A DNA stretch of 64,000 bases from Cavia porcellus (Eukaryota > Chordata > Mammalia > Rodentia > Caviidae), in NCBI RefSeq assembly GCF_034190915.1, contig NW_026947501.1, positions 2,480,001 to 2,544,000 on the forward strand, read 5' to 3'. Below the pieces are notes generated by a model. It did no database searches and was not told the origin of the DNA. It was given only the letters and a program-made list of their open reading frames with translations. This document shows positions 1 to 12,027 of the stretch, one piece after another; the first letter of the stretch is position 1; each line of letters opens with the position of its first letter. A program made the position numbers and the translations under genes.

Positions 1-270
1 GATTAGGGTTAGGGTTAGTTTTAGGTTTCAGATTAGTGTTAGGTTTAGTTTTAGTGTTTAGGGTTTGGCATTAGGGTTTAGGTAAAGGGTAAGTGTTAGT
101 GTTAGTGTTAGTGTTAGGGTTACGGTTAGAGAGTTAGGGTTATTGTTAGGGTTATGGTTAGGTTTAGAGGTTAGGGTTAGAGTTAGAGATAGGGTTATTG
201 TTATGGTTATGGTTAGGGTTAGGTGTTAGGGTTACTGTTAGTGTTAGGGTTAGGGTTACGGTTAGGGTTA

Positions 271-354
271 GGTTTAGGTTTATTGTTAGGCTTAGGGATT
301 AGGGTTAGGTTTAGGTTTATTGCTAGGCTTAGGGATTAGGGTTAGGTTTAGGCC
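271..354 (+). repeat. 37-bp tandem duplication (2.3 copies)
   Basis: Copies at 271-307 and 308-344 differ by one base (TATTGTTAGG versus TATTGCTAGG), followed by the first ten or so bases of a third copy. The 37-bp period is not a multiple of six, so the copy adds one base to the hexamer register. Confidence 0.85.
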
Positions 355-1027
355 TTAGGATTATGGTTAGGGTTAGGGTTAGGATTAGAATTAGGGTAAA
401 GGTTAGGGTTAGCGTTACGGTTAGGTTTAGGGTTAGGTTTACAGATTATGGTTAGGGTTAGGGTTACAATTAGGGTTAGAGGTTAGCCTTAGGATTAGAG
501 GTTAGGTTTAGGTTTAAGGTTAGGGTTAGGGTTAGGTTTAGATTTAGGCTTCTGGTTAGGGTTAGAGATTAGGTTTAGCGTTAGAGTTAGGGTTAGCGTT
601 AGAGTTAGAAAGTTAGGGTTAGGTTTATGGTTAAAGGTTATGGTTATGGTTAGGGTTAAGGTTGGGGTTAGTGTTGGGGTTAGGATTAGGTTAGGATTAG
701 GGTTAGAGTTAGGGTTCGGGGTTAGTGTTAGGGTTAGTGTTAGGGAAAGGGTTCGGGGTTTGTGTTAGCATTAGGATAACAGTTAGAGTTACAGTTAGGT
801 TTAGAGGGTTTGGGTGTGGGTTAGGGTTAGGGTTAGGATTACGGTTAGGGTTAGGTATAGGTTTAGGTTATGGTTAGAGTTAGGCTTATGGTCAGGGTTA
901 GAGTTAGGATTGGGGATTTTGGTTAGGGTTAAGGTTTGGGTTAGGCTTAGTTGTTGGGGTTAGTGATAGTGTTAGGGTTAGGTTTATGGTTATGGTTAGG
1001 GTTAGAGTTAGCATTAAGGTTAGGTTT

Positions 1028-1200
1028 AGGGTTTAGGATTATGGTTGGGTTAGGGTTTAGTTTAGTGTTATGGTTAGTGTTAGTGTTACAGTTAGGGTTA
1101 GAGTTAGTGTTAGGGTTAGGGTTTGGTTTAGGGGTTAGGGTTATGGTTGGGTTAGGGTTCGGTTCAGGCTTATGGTTAGTGTTAGTGTTACATTTATTGT
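1028..1200 (+). repeat. ~102-bp imperfect tandem duplication
   Basis: ATGGTTGGGTTAGGGTT occurs at 1041 and again at 1143. In both copies it is followed by a T-rich variant and then TTATGGTTAGTGTTAGTG and TTACA. The copies fade after about 70 bp. A similar stretch lies near 11.22-11.28 kb. Confidence 0.7.
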
Positions 1201-1680
1201 TAGGATTAAGGTTAGGTTTAGGGTTAGGGTTAGGTTTAGGCTTACGTTTAGGGTTAGAGGTTAGGTTTAGGGTAAGGTTTAGGGTTATGATTATGGTTAG
1301 GATTAGGGTCAGGGTTATGGTTAGGTTTAGATTTAGGGTTATGGTTAGCTTTAGAGATTAGGGTTAGTGTTAGGGTTAGGGTTAACATTAGGTTTAGTGT
1401 TAAGGTTAGTGGTTAGGTTTAGGGTTAGTGTTAGGGTTAGAGTTAGGGTTAGGAATTTGAATTAGGGTTAAGGTTAGGGTTAGGGTTAGGTTTAGTCATA
1501 GTGTTTAGGTTAGGGTTATGGCTATGCTTAGGGTTAGGGTTAGGGGTTAGGGTTAGGGTTAAGGTTAGCGTTAAGTTTAGAGTGTGAGGGTTAGGTTTAG
1601 TGTTAGAAGTTAGGGTTATGGTAAAGGTTAGGGTTAAAGTAAGGGTTAGGATTAGGTTAGTTTTAGGGTTAGGGGTTAGG

Positions 1681-2934
1681 ATGAGGGTAAATTTAGAGTG
1701 CCTTTTAGGGTTACGATTATGGTTAGTGTTACGGTTAGGGTTAGGGTTAGGGTTAGGGTTAAGGTTAGGGTTAATGTTAGGGTTACGGGTTAGGGTTAGG
1801 GGTTAGCGTTTAGGATTATGGTTAGCTTTAGAGCTAGACAGTTTTAGGGTTAGTGTTAGGCTTATAGTAGGGTTAGGGTTAGGTTTAGGATTAGGGTTGG
1901 GGTTAAAGTTTAGCCTCGGGGTTATGGTTAGGCTTAGTGTTAGGTTAGGGTTATTGTTAGGGTTAGAGGTTAGGGTTATGGTTAGATTTAGGGTCCGAGG
2001 TTAGGGTTAGAGTTAGCGTTAGGATTAGAGTTAGGGTTAGTTTTAGGGTTCGGGTTAGGGTTAGTTTTATTGTTATTGTTTAGGTTTAGGGGTTATGGTT
2101 TAGGTTTAGGGGTTATGGTTTAGGTTTAGGGCTTAGGGTTAGTGCTAGGGTTAGGGTTAGGGTTAGTGTTAGAGGGTTAGGGCTATTGTTAGGGTTAAGG
2201 TTAGGTTTAGAGGTTAGGGTTAGGGTTAGGGTTAGGGTTAGAGATAGGGTTATGTTATGGTTATGGTTAGGGTTATGGGTTAGGCTTATGGTTAGTGTTT
2301 GTGTTAGGTTTATGATTATGGTTAGGGTTATGATTAGGGTGACGTTATACTTAGTGTTAGGCTTAGGGATTAGGGTTAGGTTTCAGGCTAAGTTTAGTGT
2401 TAGTGTTAAGGTTAGGGTTATAATTACGGTTAGGTTTAGGGTTAGAATTAGGGTTAGGGTTATATTTACAGTTAGCGTTAGGGTTAGATCTAGGCTTAGG
2501 GATTTTGTTTAGGGTTAAAGTTAGGGTAAGTGTTAGGGATTGGGTTACAGTTAGGGTTAGTGTTAGGGTTAGGGTTAGGGGTTAGGATGAGGGTTAATTT
2601 AGGGTTTGTTTTAGGGTTACTATTAAGTTTAGGGTTACAGTTAGGGTTAGTGTTAGGGTTAGGGTTACCGTTAGGGTTAGATGTTAGGGTTAGGGTTAGG
2701 GTTAAGGTCAGGGCTAGGGTTAGGGTTAGGGTTACGGTAAGGTTTACATTTAGGGTTAGGGTTAGGGTTAGAGATTAGGATTAGTGTTAGGGTTAGGGTT
2801 CGGGTGAAGGTTAGAGTTAGGGTTAGAAGGTTAGGGTTAGGTTTAGGGTTAGAGGTTAGGGTTATGGTTTGGGTTAAGTTTAGGGTTAGAGTTACCGTTA
2901 GGGTTAGGTTAGGGTTAGGGTTGGGGTTTGGGTG
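1681..2934 (+). repeat. Old ~1.25-kb HOR unit, copy 1
   Basis: The unit opens with ATGAGGGTAAATTTAGAG (near 1681), then AATGTTAGGGTTACGGG, GAGCTAGACAG (1831) and TTATAGTAGGGTTAGG, and later GATTAGGGTGACG (2332). The same landmarks follow in the next copy about 1.22-1.25 kb downstream. A third version of the opening landmark (GATGAGGGTTAATTTAGGG) lies near 2586, so the unit has internal repeats as well. No gene seen. Confidence 0.7.
2081..2130 (+). repeat. 20-bp tandem repeat, 2.5 copies
   Basis: Perfect copies of TAGGTTTAGGGGTTATGGTT at 2081-2100 and 2101-2120, then a half copy to 2130. The 20-bp period is off the 6-bp register. Confidence 0.9.
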
Positions 2935-3620
2935 AGGGTAAATTTAGGGTTTGTTTTAGTGTTATGATTAGTGTTAGTGTTACGGTTAGAGTTAGGGTTA
3001 GGATTATAGTTAAGGTTAGGGTTAATATTAGGGTTATGGGTTAGGGTTAGGAGTTAGCGGTTAACATTAGGATTAGGTTAGAGCTAGACTGGGTTAGGGT
3101 TAGGATTAGAATTGAGGTTATCCTAGGGTTAGGTTTAAGGTTAGGGTTAGGGTTAGAGTTTAGCGTCATGGTTAGGGTTAGGCTTAGTGTTAGGGTTAGG
3201 GTTATTGTTAGGTTTAGAGGTTGGGTTATGTTTACAGTTTGGTTCAGAGGTTAGGGTTAGATTTATTTTTAGGATTAGAGTTAGGATTAGTTTTAGGGTT
3301 CGGGTTAGGGTTAGGTTTAGAGTTAGCGTTTAGGGTTAGAGGTGAGGGTTTAAGGCTAGGGTTAGGGTTAGGGTTAGGTTTAGGTTAGTTTTAATGTTAG
3401 GGTTAGAGTATTAGGGTTAGTGTTAGGGTTAAGGTTTGGTTTAGAGGTTAGGGTTAAGTTTAGAGGTAGAGTTATGGTTATGGTTATGGTTAGGGTTAGG
3501 ACTTAGGGTTCCGGTTAGTGTTAGATTTACGGTTACAGTTATGGTTAGGGTTATGATTAGGGTGACGTTTAGGGTTAGGGTTAGGTTTAGTGTTAGGCTT
3601 AGGGATTAGGGTTATGTTTA
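2935..3620 (+). repeat. Old ~1.25-kb HOR unit, copy 2 (partial)
   Basis: Repeats the landmark order of 1681-2380: GAGGGTAAATTTAGGG (near 2935), AATATTAGGGTTATGGG, GAGCTAGACTGGG (3081), TTATCCTAGGGTTAGG, a TTTAGCGTCATGG segment and GATTAGGGTGACG (3555). It is diverged from copy 1 by many single-base changes. The best distant match is 16.55-17.11 kb. Confidence 0.7.
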
Positions 3621-5150
3621 GGGGCTAGGGTTAGGGCTAGTGTTAGGGTTAGGGTTAGGTTTAGGGTTAGGGTTAGGGATAGGGTTAGCATTAAGGTTAT
3701 GTTTAGGTTTAGGGATTAAGGTTAGTGGTAGTGTTAGGGTTAGGGTTAGGGTTAGAGTTAGTGTTAGGCTTATGGTTAGGTTTAGGTTTAGTATTACGGT
3801 TAGGTTTAGGCTTAGGTTTAGCAAAAGGATTAGAGATTAGGGTTAGGTTTAATGTTAGGGTTTGGGTTAGGTTTAAGGTTAGGTATTAAGGTTAGGGTGA
3901 GTGTAAGGGTTAGGAATTAGGGTTAGTGTTTGTGTTAGTGTTAGTGTTACGGTTTTGTTTGGGGTTAGGGTTAGTGTTACCCATTAGGGTTAGGTTTAGT
4001 GTTCGAGATAGGGGTAATGTTAGGCTTAGGTTTTGGCATCGGGTTAGGTTCAGGGATAGGGTTATGTTTAGGCTAAGGGTTAGGTTTAGTTTTAGGGTTA
4101 GGCTTAGGGTTAGGGTTACATTTTGGGTTAGGGTTAGTATTTGGGTTAGGGTTAGGGTTCGGGTTAGGGTTAGCGATAAGGTTAGTCTTAGGTTTAGTGT
4201 TAGGCATCGAGTTAGTGTCAATGATAAGTTTAGGGTTAGGGTTACCATTAGGGGTTTGGGTTAGGGTTAGGATTAGGGTTGGGTAGGTTTAGGGTAGGGT
4301 TAGGGTTAGGCTTATTGGTTATGGTTAGGGTTAGGTTTATGGCTAGCTTTAGGGTTAGGGTCTGGTTGGAGGTTAGTGTTAGGGTTAGTGTTAGGCTGAG
4401 GCTTAGTGTTAGGGGTTAGGGTGACGGTTAATTTAGGGTTCGGTTTAGGTTTACGACTAGGGTTAGGTTTACGGTTAGGTTTAGGGTTAGGGTTAAGTTT
4501 AGGGTTAATTTTATGGTTAAGGGTTAGGGTTAGGTTTAGGTGTTAGGATTAGTGTTAGGGTTTTAGCTAGACAGGGTTAGGTTTAGGGTTATTTTTAGGT
4601 TTATCGTAGGGTTAGGATTAGGGTTAGGGTTAGGGTTAGAGATTAGGGTCAGGTTTGGGGTTAGGGTTAGTTTTAGGGTTAGGGTTATTGTTAGGATTAG
4701 AGGTTAGGATTAGGGCTAGGGCTAGGGTTAGGGTTAGGGTCAGAGGTTAGCGTTAGGGTTAGGGTTAGGATTAGGTTTATAGTTATGGTTAGGGTTTGGG
4801 TTAGGGTTATGTTTAGGGTTAGGTTTTAGGGTTAGGGCTTAGGGTTTAATTTTTAGGGTTAGGGCTTAGGGTTCGTGTTAGGGTTAGGTTTAGGGTTAGG
4901 AGTAGAGTCACGGTTAGGGTTAGGGTTGGGGTTAGGGTTAGGGTTAGGGATTAGGGTTAGCATAAGGGTTAGGCTTAGGCTTAGGGTTAGGGATTGGGTT
5001 AGAGTTAGTGTTAGGGTTAGGGTTAGGCTTAGGGTTAGGGTTGGGCTTAGTGTTAGGGTAAGGTTTAGGGTTCGGTTAGGTTTAGAGTTAGCGTTGGAGG
5101 TTAGGATTAGCGTTAGTGTTAAAGATAGGTTTAGGCTTAGTGTAAGGGTT
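3620..5150 (+). repeat. Diverged HOR segment with recurring landmarks
   Basis: Degenerate hexamers without a close tandem partner. It holds GCATCGGGTTAGG (4036), GGTTAATTTAGGGTTCGG (near 4427), GCTAGACAGGG (4566) and TTATCGTAGGGTTAGG (near 4602), in the same order as other units. No gene seen. Confidence 0.65.
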
Positions 5151-5365
5151 AGTGGCACTTTTAGGGTTAGGATTAGGGTTAGAGTTAGGGTTAGTGTTAG
5201 TGTTAAAGTTAGGGTTTGGTTCAGAGGTTAGAGTTAGGGTTAGGGTTAGGGTTAGTGTTAGTGTTATGGTTAGGGTTAGGGCTAGGCGTTAGCTTTAGTG
5301 TTATGGTTAGCGTTAGGATTAGTGTTAGAGTTAGGGTTAGGGTTAGGATTAGGTTTAGCGTAAGA

Positions 5366-6338
5366 ATTAGAGATTAGGGTTAGGTTAAGTGTTAGGGTTT
5401 GGGTTAGGGTTAAGGTTAGTGTTAGGTTTAGCGTTAGTGTCTCTGTTAGTGTTAGGGTTAGGGTTAGTGTTGGCGTTAGGGTTAGTGTTAGAGATTAGGG
5501 ATAGCATTAGGGTTAGTGATAGGGTAAGGTTAGGCTTAGGTTTAGGGTTAGGCATGGGGTTAGGGTCAGGGATAGGGTTAGGGTTAGGGTTATCTTTAGG
5601 GGTGAGTGTTAGGGATAGGATTAGCATTAGGGGTAGGCTTACGGTTAGGGTTAGTGTTTAGGGTTAGTGATAGGTTTAGGGATAGCATTATGCTTAGGGT
5701 TCAGGTTAGAGGTTAGTGTTAGGGTTAGTGTTAGTGTTAGGATTTGGGATAGGGGTTATAATGAGGCTCAATTAGCGTTAGGTTTAGGTTTAGTGTTGGG
5801 GTTAGGGTTAGGGTTAATGTTAGGGTTAGGGTTAGTGTTAGTGTTAGGGTTAGGGTTAGGATTGGGCTTAGGGTTTGGTTTAGGGTTAGGTTTAGGGTTA
5901 GGGTTTGTGTTTAGGGTTAGCGTTAGGGTTAAGGTTAGGGTTATTGTTAGTGTTAGGGTTAGTGGCAGTTTTAATTTTAGGGTTAGGGTTAGGTTTAGGG
6001 TTAGGGTTAGGGATTGGTTTAGGGTTTAGCGTTTGGGTTCAGGTTAGGGTTAAGGTTAGGGTTAGGTTTTGGGTAATGTTTATGGTTAGGGTTTGGGTTA
6101 GGTTTAGGGTGAGTGTCAGTGTTAGTGTTAGAGTTTAGTGTTACGGTTACGGTTACGGTTAGGGATAGGATTACGTTTAAGTTTAGTGTTAGGGTTACTG
6201 TTATGGTTAGCATAAGTATTAGTGTGGGGGTGAGGGCTATGGTTAGGTTTAGGGATTAAGGTTAGTGTTAGTGTTAGAGTTAGGGTTAGGTTTAGGGTGA
6301 GGGTTAGTGTTAGGGTTAGGGTTAGTTTTAGCGTAAGT
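5366..6338 (+). repeat. ~970-bp unit 1 (973 bp)
   Basis: Begins ATTAGAGATTAGGG. Contains GCATGGGGTTAGGG (5552), a rare GGGGTTATAATGAGG segment (near 5752) and TTAATTTTAGGGTT (near 5970). Its body from 5667 on is nearly identical to that of unit 2, offset 967 bp. Confidence 0.85.
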
Positions 6339-7305
6339 ATTAGAGATTAGGGTTAGGTTAAAGGTTAGTGTTTGGGTTAGGTTTAGAGTTAGGGTTAGTG
6401 TTAGTGTCTGTGTTAGTGCTAGGGTTAGGGTTAGTGTTGGGGTCAGGGTTAGTGTTAGGGATTAGGGTTAGCATTAGGGTTAGGGATAGGGTAAGGTTAG
6501 GCTTAGGTTTAGGGTTAGGCATGGGGTTAGGGTCAGGGATAGGGTTAGGGTTAGGGTTATCTTTAGGGGTGAGTGTTAGGGATAGGATTAGCATTAGGGG
6601 TAGGCTTAGGGTTAGGGTTAGTGTTTAGGGTTAGTGATAGGTTTAGGGATAGTGTTACGCTTAGGGTTCAGGTTAGAGGTTAGTGTTAGGGTTAGTGTTA
6701 GTGTTAGGATTTGGGATAGGGGTTATAATGAGGCTCAATTAGCGTTAGGTTTAGGTTTAGTGTTGGGGTTAGGGTTAGGGTTAATGTTAGGGTTAGGGTT
6801 AGTGTTAGTGTTAGGGTTAGGGTTAGGATTGGGCTTAGGGTTTGGTTTAGGGTTAGGTTTAGGGTTAGGGTTTGTGTTTAGGGTTAGCGTTAGGGTTAAG
6901 GTTAGGGTTATTGTTAGTGTTAGGGTTAGTGGCAGTTTTAATTTTAGGGTTAGGGTTAGGTTTAGGGTTAGGGTTAGGGATTGGTTTAGGGTTTAGCGTT
7001 TGGGTTCAGGTTAGGGTTAAGGTTAGGGTTAGGTTTTGGGTAATGTTTATGGTTAGGGTTTGGGTTAGGTTTAGGGTGAGTGTCAGTGTTAGTGTTAGAG
7101 TTTAGTGTTACGGTTACGGTTACGGTTAGGGATAGGATTACGTTTAAGTTTAGTGTTAGGGTTACTGTTATGGTTAGCATAAGTATTAGTGTGGGGGTGA
7201 GGGCTATGGTTAGGTTTAGGGATTAAGGTTAGTGTTAGTGTTAGAGTTAGGGTTAGGTTTAGGGTGAGGGTTAGTGTTAGGGTTAGGGTTAGTTTTAGCG
7301 TAAGT
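6339..7305 (+). repeat. ~970-bp unit 2 (967 bp)
   Basis: Nearly base-for-base repeat of unit 1, with GCATGGGG at 6519 and the GGGGTTATAATGAGG segment near 6719. The differences seen are scattered substitutions. Confidence 0.88.
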
Positions 7306-8307
7306 ATTAGAGATTAGGGTTAGGTTAAAGGTTAGTGTTTGGGTTAGGTTTAGAGTTAGGGTTAGTGTTAGTGTCTGTGTTAGTGCTAGGGTTAGGGTTA
7401 GTGTTGGGGTTAGGGTTAGTGTTAGGGATTAGGGTTAGCATTAGGGTTAGGGATAGGGTAAGGTTAGGCTTAGGTTTAGGGTTAGGCATGGGGTTAGGGT
7501 CAGGGATAGGGTTAGGGTTAGGGTTATCTTTAGGGGTGAGTGTTAGGGATAGGATTAGCATTAGGGGTAGGCTTAGGGTTAGGGTTAGTGTTTAGGGTTA
7601 GTGATAGGTTTAGGGATAGTGTTACGCTTAGGGTTCAGGTTAGAGGTTAGTGTTAGGGTTAGTGTTAGTGTTAGGATTAGGGATAGGGGTTATAATGAGG
7701 CTCAATTAGCGTTAGGTTTAGGTTTAGTGTTGGGGTTAGGGTTAGGGTTAGGGTTAGAGTTAGGGTTAGGCTTAGCATTAGGGCTAGGGATTGGTTAGGG
7801 TTAGTGTTAGGGTTAGGGTTAGGATTGGGCTTAGGGTTTGGTTTAGGGTTAGGTTTAGGGTTAGGGTTTGTGTTTAGGGTTAGCGTTAGGGTTAAGGTTA
7901 GGGTTATTGTTAGTGTTAGGGTTAGTGGCAGTTTTAATTTTATGGTTAGGGTTAGGTTTAGGGTTAGGGTTAGGGATTGGTTTAGTGTTTAGCGTTAGGG
8001 TTCAGGTTAGGGTTAGGGTTAGGGTTAGGGTTAGGTTTTGGGTAATGGTTATGGTTAGGGTTTGGGTTAGGTTTAGGGTGAGTGTCAGTGTTAGTGTTAG
8101 AGTTTAGTGTTACGGTTACAGTTACGGTTAGGGATAGGATTACGTTTAAGTTTAGTGTTAGGGTTATTGTTATGGTTAGCATAAGTATTAGTGTGGGGGT
8201 GAGGGTTATGGTTAGGTTTAGGGATTAAGATTAGTGTTAGTGTTAGAGTTAGGTTTAGGTTTAGGGTGAGGGTTAGTGTTAGGGTTAGGGTTAGTTTCAG
8301 TGTAAGT
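7306..8307 (+). repeat. ~970-bp unit 3 (1002 bp, with insertion)
   Basis: Matches unit 2 but is about 35 bp longer. Extra sequence near 7750-7800 includes CTTAGCATTAGGGCTAGGG. That insert is also found in block E near 12.73-12.76 kb, so units 1-2 may be the derived, shortened form. Confidence 0.83.
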
Positions 8308-9050
8308 ATTAGAGATTAGGGTTAGGTTAAAGGTTAAGTGTTTGGGTTAGGTTTAGAGTTAGGGTTAGTGTTAGTGTCTGTGTTATTTCTAGGGTTAGGG
8401 TTAGTGTTGTGGTCAGGGTTAGTGTTAGGGATTAGGGTTAGCATTAGGGTTAGGGATAGGTTTAAGTTTAGGCTTTGGGTTACGCTTAGGGATCTGGTTA
8501 GGTTCAGGAATAGGGTTAGGGTTAGGGTTACCATTAGGGGTTAGGGTTATGGTTAGGATTAGGTTTAGGGTTAGGCTTAGGTTTAGGGTTAGGTTTAGTG
8601 GTTAGGGTTAGGGTTAGGATTAGGATTAGCATTAGGGTTAGTGTTCACTTACAGGTTAGGGTTAGTGCTAGGTTTAGGGTTAGGGTTAGGGTTTATGGTG
8701 ACTGTTAATTTAGGGTTCAGTTTGGGGTTACGATTAGGGTTAGGGTTATGGTTATGGTTAGGGTTAGGTATAGGTTTAGGGTTAGGTTTAAGTTTAGGGT
8801 TAATGTTAGGTGTAATGGCTAGGGTTACCTTTAGGGGTTGGGATTAGTGTTAGTGTTTGAGCTGGACAGGGTTTGGGTTAGGCTTAGGGTTAGGGTAATC
8901 ATAGGGTTAGGTTTAGGGTTAGGGTTCGGGTTATGGTTAGAGTTTAGGGTAAGGGTTAGGGTTATGGTTAGTGTTAGTGTTAGGGTTATTGTTAGGGTTA
9001 GAGGTCAGGGTTAGGATTCACATTAGGGTTATGGTCAGAGGTTAGGGCTA
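8308..9050 (+). repeat. ~970-bp family unit 4, diverging into block flank
   Basis: Starts like units 1-3 but departs from them after about 8460. From there it matches 13.43-14.01 kb, including TGTTCACTTACAGGTTAGGG (near 8640) and GAGCTGGACAGGG (near 8859). This is the shared right flank of blocks D and E. Confidence 0.8.
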
Positions 9051-12027
9051 GGTTTAGTGTTAGTGTTAGTGTTAGTGTTAGTGTTAGGTTTATGGTTAGG
9101 TTTCGGGTTAGGGTTACGTTTAGGTTTAGAATTTAGGGTTATGGGTTAGGGTTTAAGGTTAGGGGTTATGGTTAGTGTTAGGATTATGGTTAGGGTTATG
9201 GTTATGGTCATGGTTATGGTTATGGTTAGGGTTAGGGTTAGGGTTAGGGTTATGGTTATTTTAGGGTTAGGGTTAGGGTTATTTTAGGGTTAGGGTTAGG
9301 TTTAGATGGTTAGGGTTAGTGTTAGGTTTAAGGTTATGTTAAAGTTTAGGGTTAGGTTTAGTGATAGGGTTAGAGTTATGGTTATATTTTGGGTTAGGGT
9401 TAGGGTTAGGGTTTAGGGTTAGGATTAGGGTTACCCTTATGGCTAAGATTGTGATTAGGTTGACGGTAAGGGTTAGGTTTAGGTTTAGTGTTAGGTTTAG
9501 GGATTAGGGTTAGTGTTAAGGTTAGGTTTAAATTTAGGGTTAGGTTTAGGTGTGAGGCTTAGTGTTAGTGTTAGGGTTAAGGCTTGGTTAGGTTTTGGTT
9601 TAGGGATTAGTGTTAGTGTTTGAGTTAGGGTTAGGGTTAGTGTTGTCTTTAGCGTTAGGTTTAGGATTGGGGTTAGGGTTTAGTTTTGCCATTAGGCATT
9701 AGGTTTAGGGTTGGGATTAGTGTTAGGTTTAGGGTTAGGGTTAGGATTAGGGTTAGGGTTAGATGTTAGAGTTAGGTTTAGAGTTAGAGGTTAGGGTTTG
9801 CGTTAGGGTTATGTTTAGGGTTAGTGTTAGTGTTAGGGTTAGCGGCAGGGTTATAGGTTAGTGTTAGTTTTAGGGTTAGGGTTGCGATTAGTGTTAGGGT
9901 TAGGGTTAGGTTTTGGGTTAGGTGTTAGAGATAGGGTTAGGGTTAGGGTTAGTGTTAGGGTTAGATTTAGGGTTAGTGTTAGGTTTAGGGTTAGAGTTTA
10001 GTGTTAGGGTTAGGTTTACGGTTCGGTTTAGGGTTAGGTTTAGGGTTATGGTTAGGTTTAGCATAACTATTAGTGTTAGGGTTAGGTTTAGGGTTAGGGT
10101 TAGCATAAGGATTAGGGTTAGTGTTAGGGTTACGATTAGATTTAGTGTTAGAACTAGACAAGATTAGTGTTAGGGTTAGTGTTAAGGGTACGGTTATCGT
10201 AGGGTTAGGGTTAGGGTTAGGGTTAGGGTTAGAGTTAGAGGTTAGGGTCAGGTTTAAGGTTAGTGTTAGTGTTAGGGTTAGGGTTAATGTTTGGGTTAAA
10301 GGTTAGAGTTAGGTTTAGGGGTAGAGGTTAAGGTTAGGGTTAGTGTTAAGTTTAGGTATAGAGTTAGTGTTATGGTTAGTGGTAGGTTTAGAGGTTTGTG
10401 TTAGGTTTAGGCTTAGGGTTTTGGTTAGTGTTAGGGTTAGGTTTAGTGTTAGTGTTAGGGTTAGGGTTAGGGTTAGAGTTCTATGGTTAGTGTTATGGTT
10501 AGCATTGCGTTTAGGTTTATGGTTAGAGGTTAGGCTTAGGGTTAGTGATAGGGTTATCTTTAGGGTTAGGGTTTAGTGTTAGGGTTAGGGTTAGGCTTAG
10601 GTTTATGGTTGTGGTTACGGTTAGGGTTAGGTTTAGATTGAGGGATAGGGATTTGGGTTTGGGTTAAGGTTAGGGTTATTGTTAGGGTTAGGGGTTCGTT
10701 TTAGGGTTAGGGTTAGGGTTAAGGTTAGGGTTAGGGCTTGGCATTAGCGCTCAGGGTTACGGGTAAGGTTATGGGTATGGTAGGATTCGGGTTAGGGTTA
10801 GGGTTAGGGTTAGGGTAAGGGGTGAATGTTAGGGTTAGGGTTAGGTTTAGGGATAAGGTTAAGATTCAGAGTTAGTGTTAGTGTTAGTGTTAGAGTTCGA
10901 GTTATGGTTAGGATTAGAGGGTTAGGGTGTGGGTTAGCGTTAGGTTTATGGGTAGGGTTAGGGTTAGGTTTAGGAGTAAGGTTAGGGTTAGGGTTAGGTT
11001 TGCATTAGAGTTAGGGTTAGGGTTAGGTTTAGGAGTAAGTTTAGGGTTAGGATTAGGTTTGTGTTAGAGTTAAAGTTAGGGTTAGAGTTTGGGTCAGGGT
11101 TAGAGTTAGGGTTAGGGTTAAGGTTAGGGTTAGGGTTAGGCGTTGGGTTTAGTGATAGTGTTAGGGTTAGTTTTATGTTTAGGGTTAAGGTTAGGATTAG
11201 GGTTAGGTTTAGCGATTAGGGTTATGGTTGTGTTTGGGTTCGGTTTAGGCTTATGGTTTATGTTACTGTTACTGTTAGGGTTAGGGTTAGGGTTAGGGTG
11301 AGGCTTAGGGTTAGGGTTAGGTTTACGTTTGCGTTTAGGTTTAGATTTTAGGGTTAGGGTTTGGGTTATGTTTATGATAAGGTTTAGGGTCAGGGTTACG
11401 GTTAAGTTTAGATTTAGGGGTACTGTTAAAGATATAGATTAGGGTTAGGGTTAAGGTTAGTGTTAGATTTAGGGTTAGGGTTAGCGTTATGGTTAGTTAT
11501 AGGGTTATCCTTAGGGTTAGGGTTTAGAGTTAGGTTTCGTGTTAGTGTTACTGTTAAGGTTATCATTAGGGTTATGGTTATGGTTAGGGTTAGGGTTAGG
11601 GTTAGGGTTAGGGTTAAGATTATGGTTAGGGTTAGAGATTAGGGTTAGGGTTAGAATTTCAGATTAGTGTTAGGGTTAAAGTTAGGGTTATAGTTACGGT
11701 TAGGTTTAGATTTAGGCTTATGGTCAGGGTTAAACATTAGGTTTATCATTAGGGTTAGGGTTAGCATTAGGGTTAGAGTGTTAGGATTAGGGTTAGAGGT
11801 TAGGGTTATGTTTCGGGTTAAGGTTAGGGCTAGAGTTAGGTTTAAGGTTAGGTTAGTGTTAGGGTTAGAGTTACGGTTAGGGGTTAGTGTTAAGGTTAGG
11901 GTTAGGGTTAGTGTTAGGGTTAGAGATTAGGTTTAGGGTTAGGGTTAGGGTTAGGGTTAGAGTTAGGGTTAGATGTTAGGGTTAGCATTTGTTTTAAAGT
12001 TTGTTTTAGGCTTAGTGTTAGGGTTAG
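9050..12027 (+). repeat. Diverged HOR segment between blocks D and E
   Basis: Degenerate hexamers, gene-free. Landmarks include GATTAGGTTGACGG (near 9452), GAACTAGACAAG (10151) followed by TTATCGTAGGG (near 10194), GCGCTCAGGGTTACGGG (near 10747) and GGGTGTGGGTTAGCG (near 10925). The stretch 10.55-10.95 kb is related to 18.53-18.91 kb. 9170-9290 carries several TTATGG-rich and ATTTTAGGG variants close together. Confidence 0.65.

Larger units (their letters stand above)
1..1680 (+). repeat. Diverged left-edge telomeric HOR segment
   Basis: Degenerate hexamers with only weak long-range repetition. The stretch near 180-360 (AGAGATAGGGTTATTG, then AGGCTTAGGGATTAGGG) resembles 2.24-2.38, 3.48-3.61 and 14.09-14.24 kb, so it looks like the tail of an older unit cut by the window edge. 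GGGTGTGGGTTAGGG near 811 recurs near 10.92 and 18.88 kb. No gene seen. Confidence 0.7.
5155..9050 (+). repeat. Block D: tandem ~970-bp HOR units with flanks
   Basis: The block starts at a GGCACTTTTAGGG variant and ends near a GGTCAGAGGTTAGGGC variant. It holds tandem units beginning at 5366, 6339, 7306 and 8308, recognised by ATTAGAGATTAGGGTTAGG. The same start, body and end are found at 12.03-14.01 kb with fewer units, so the two blocks are paralogous duplications. Confidence 0.85.

Noticed and set aside
1831..1843. GAGCTAGACAG as a promoter or tRNA/Pol III box
   Set aside because: No accompanying promoter elements or transcript-like structure. It is better explained as a shared HOR variant.
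5366..9050. CRISPR-like or direct-repeat/spacer array
   Set aside because: There are no unique spacers. Both repeat and interval are degenerate TTAGGG, and the unit is ~970 bp.
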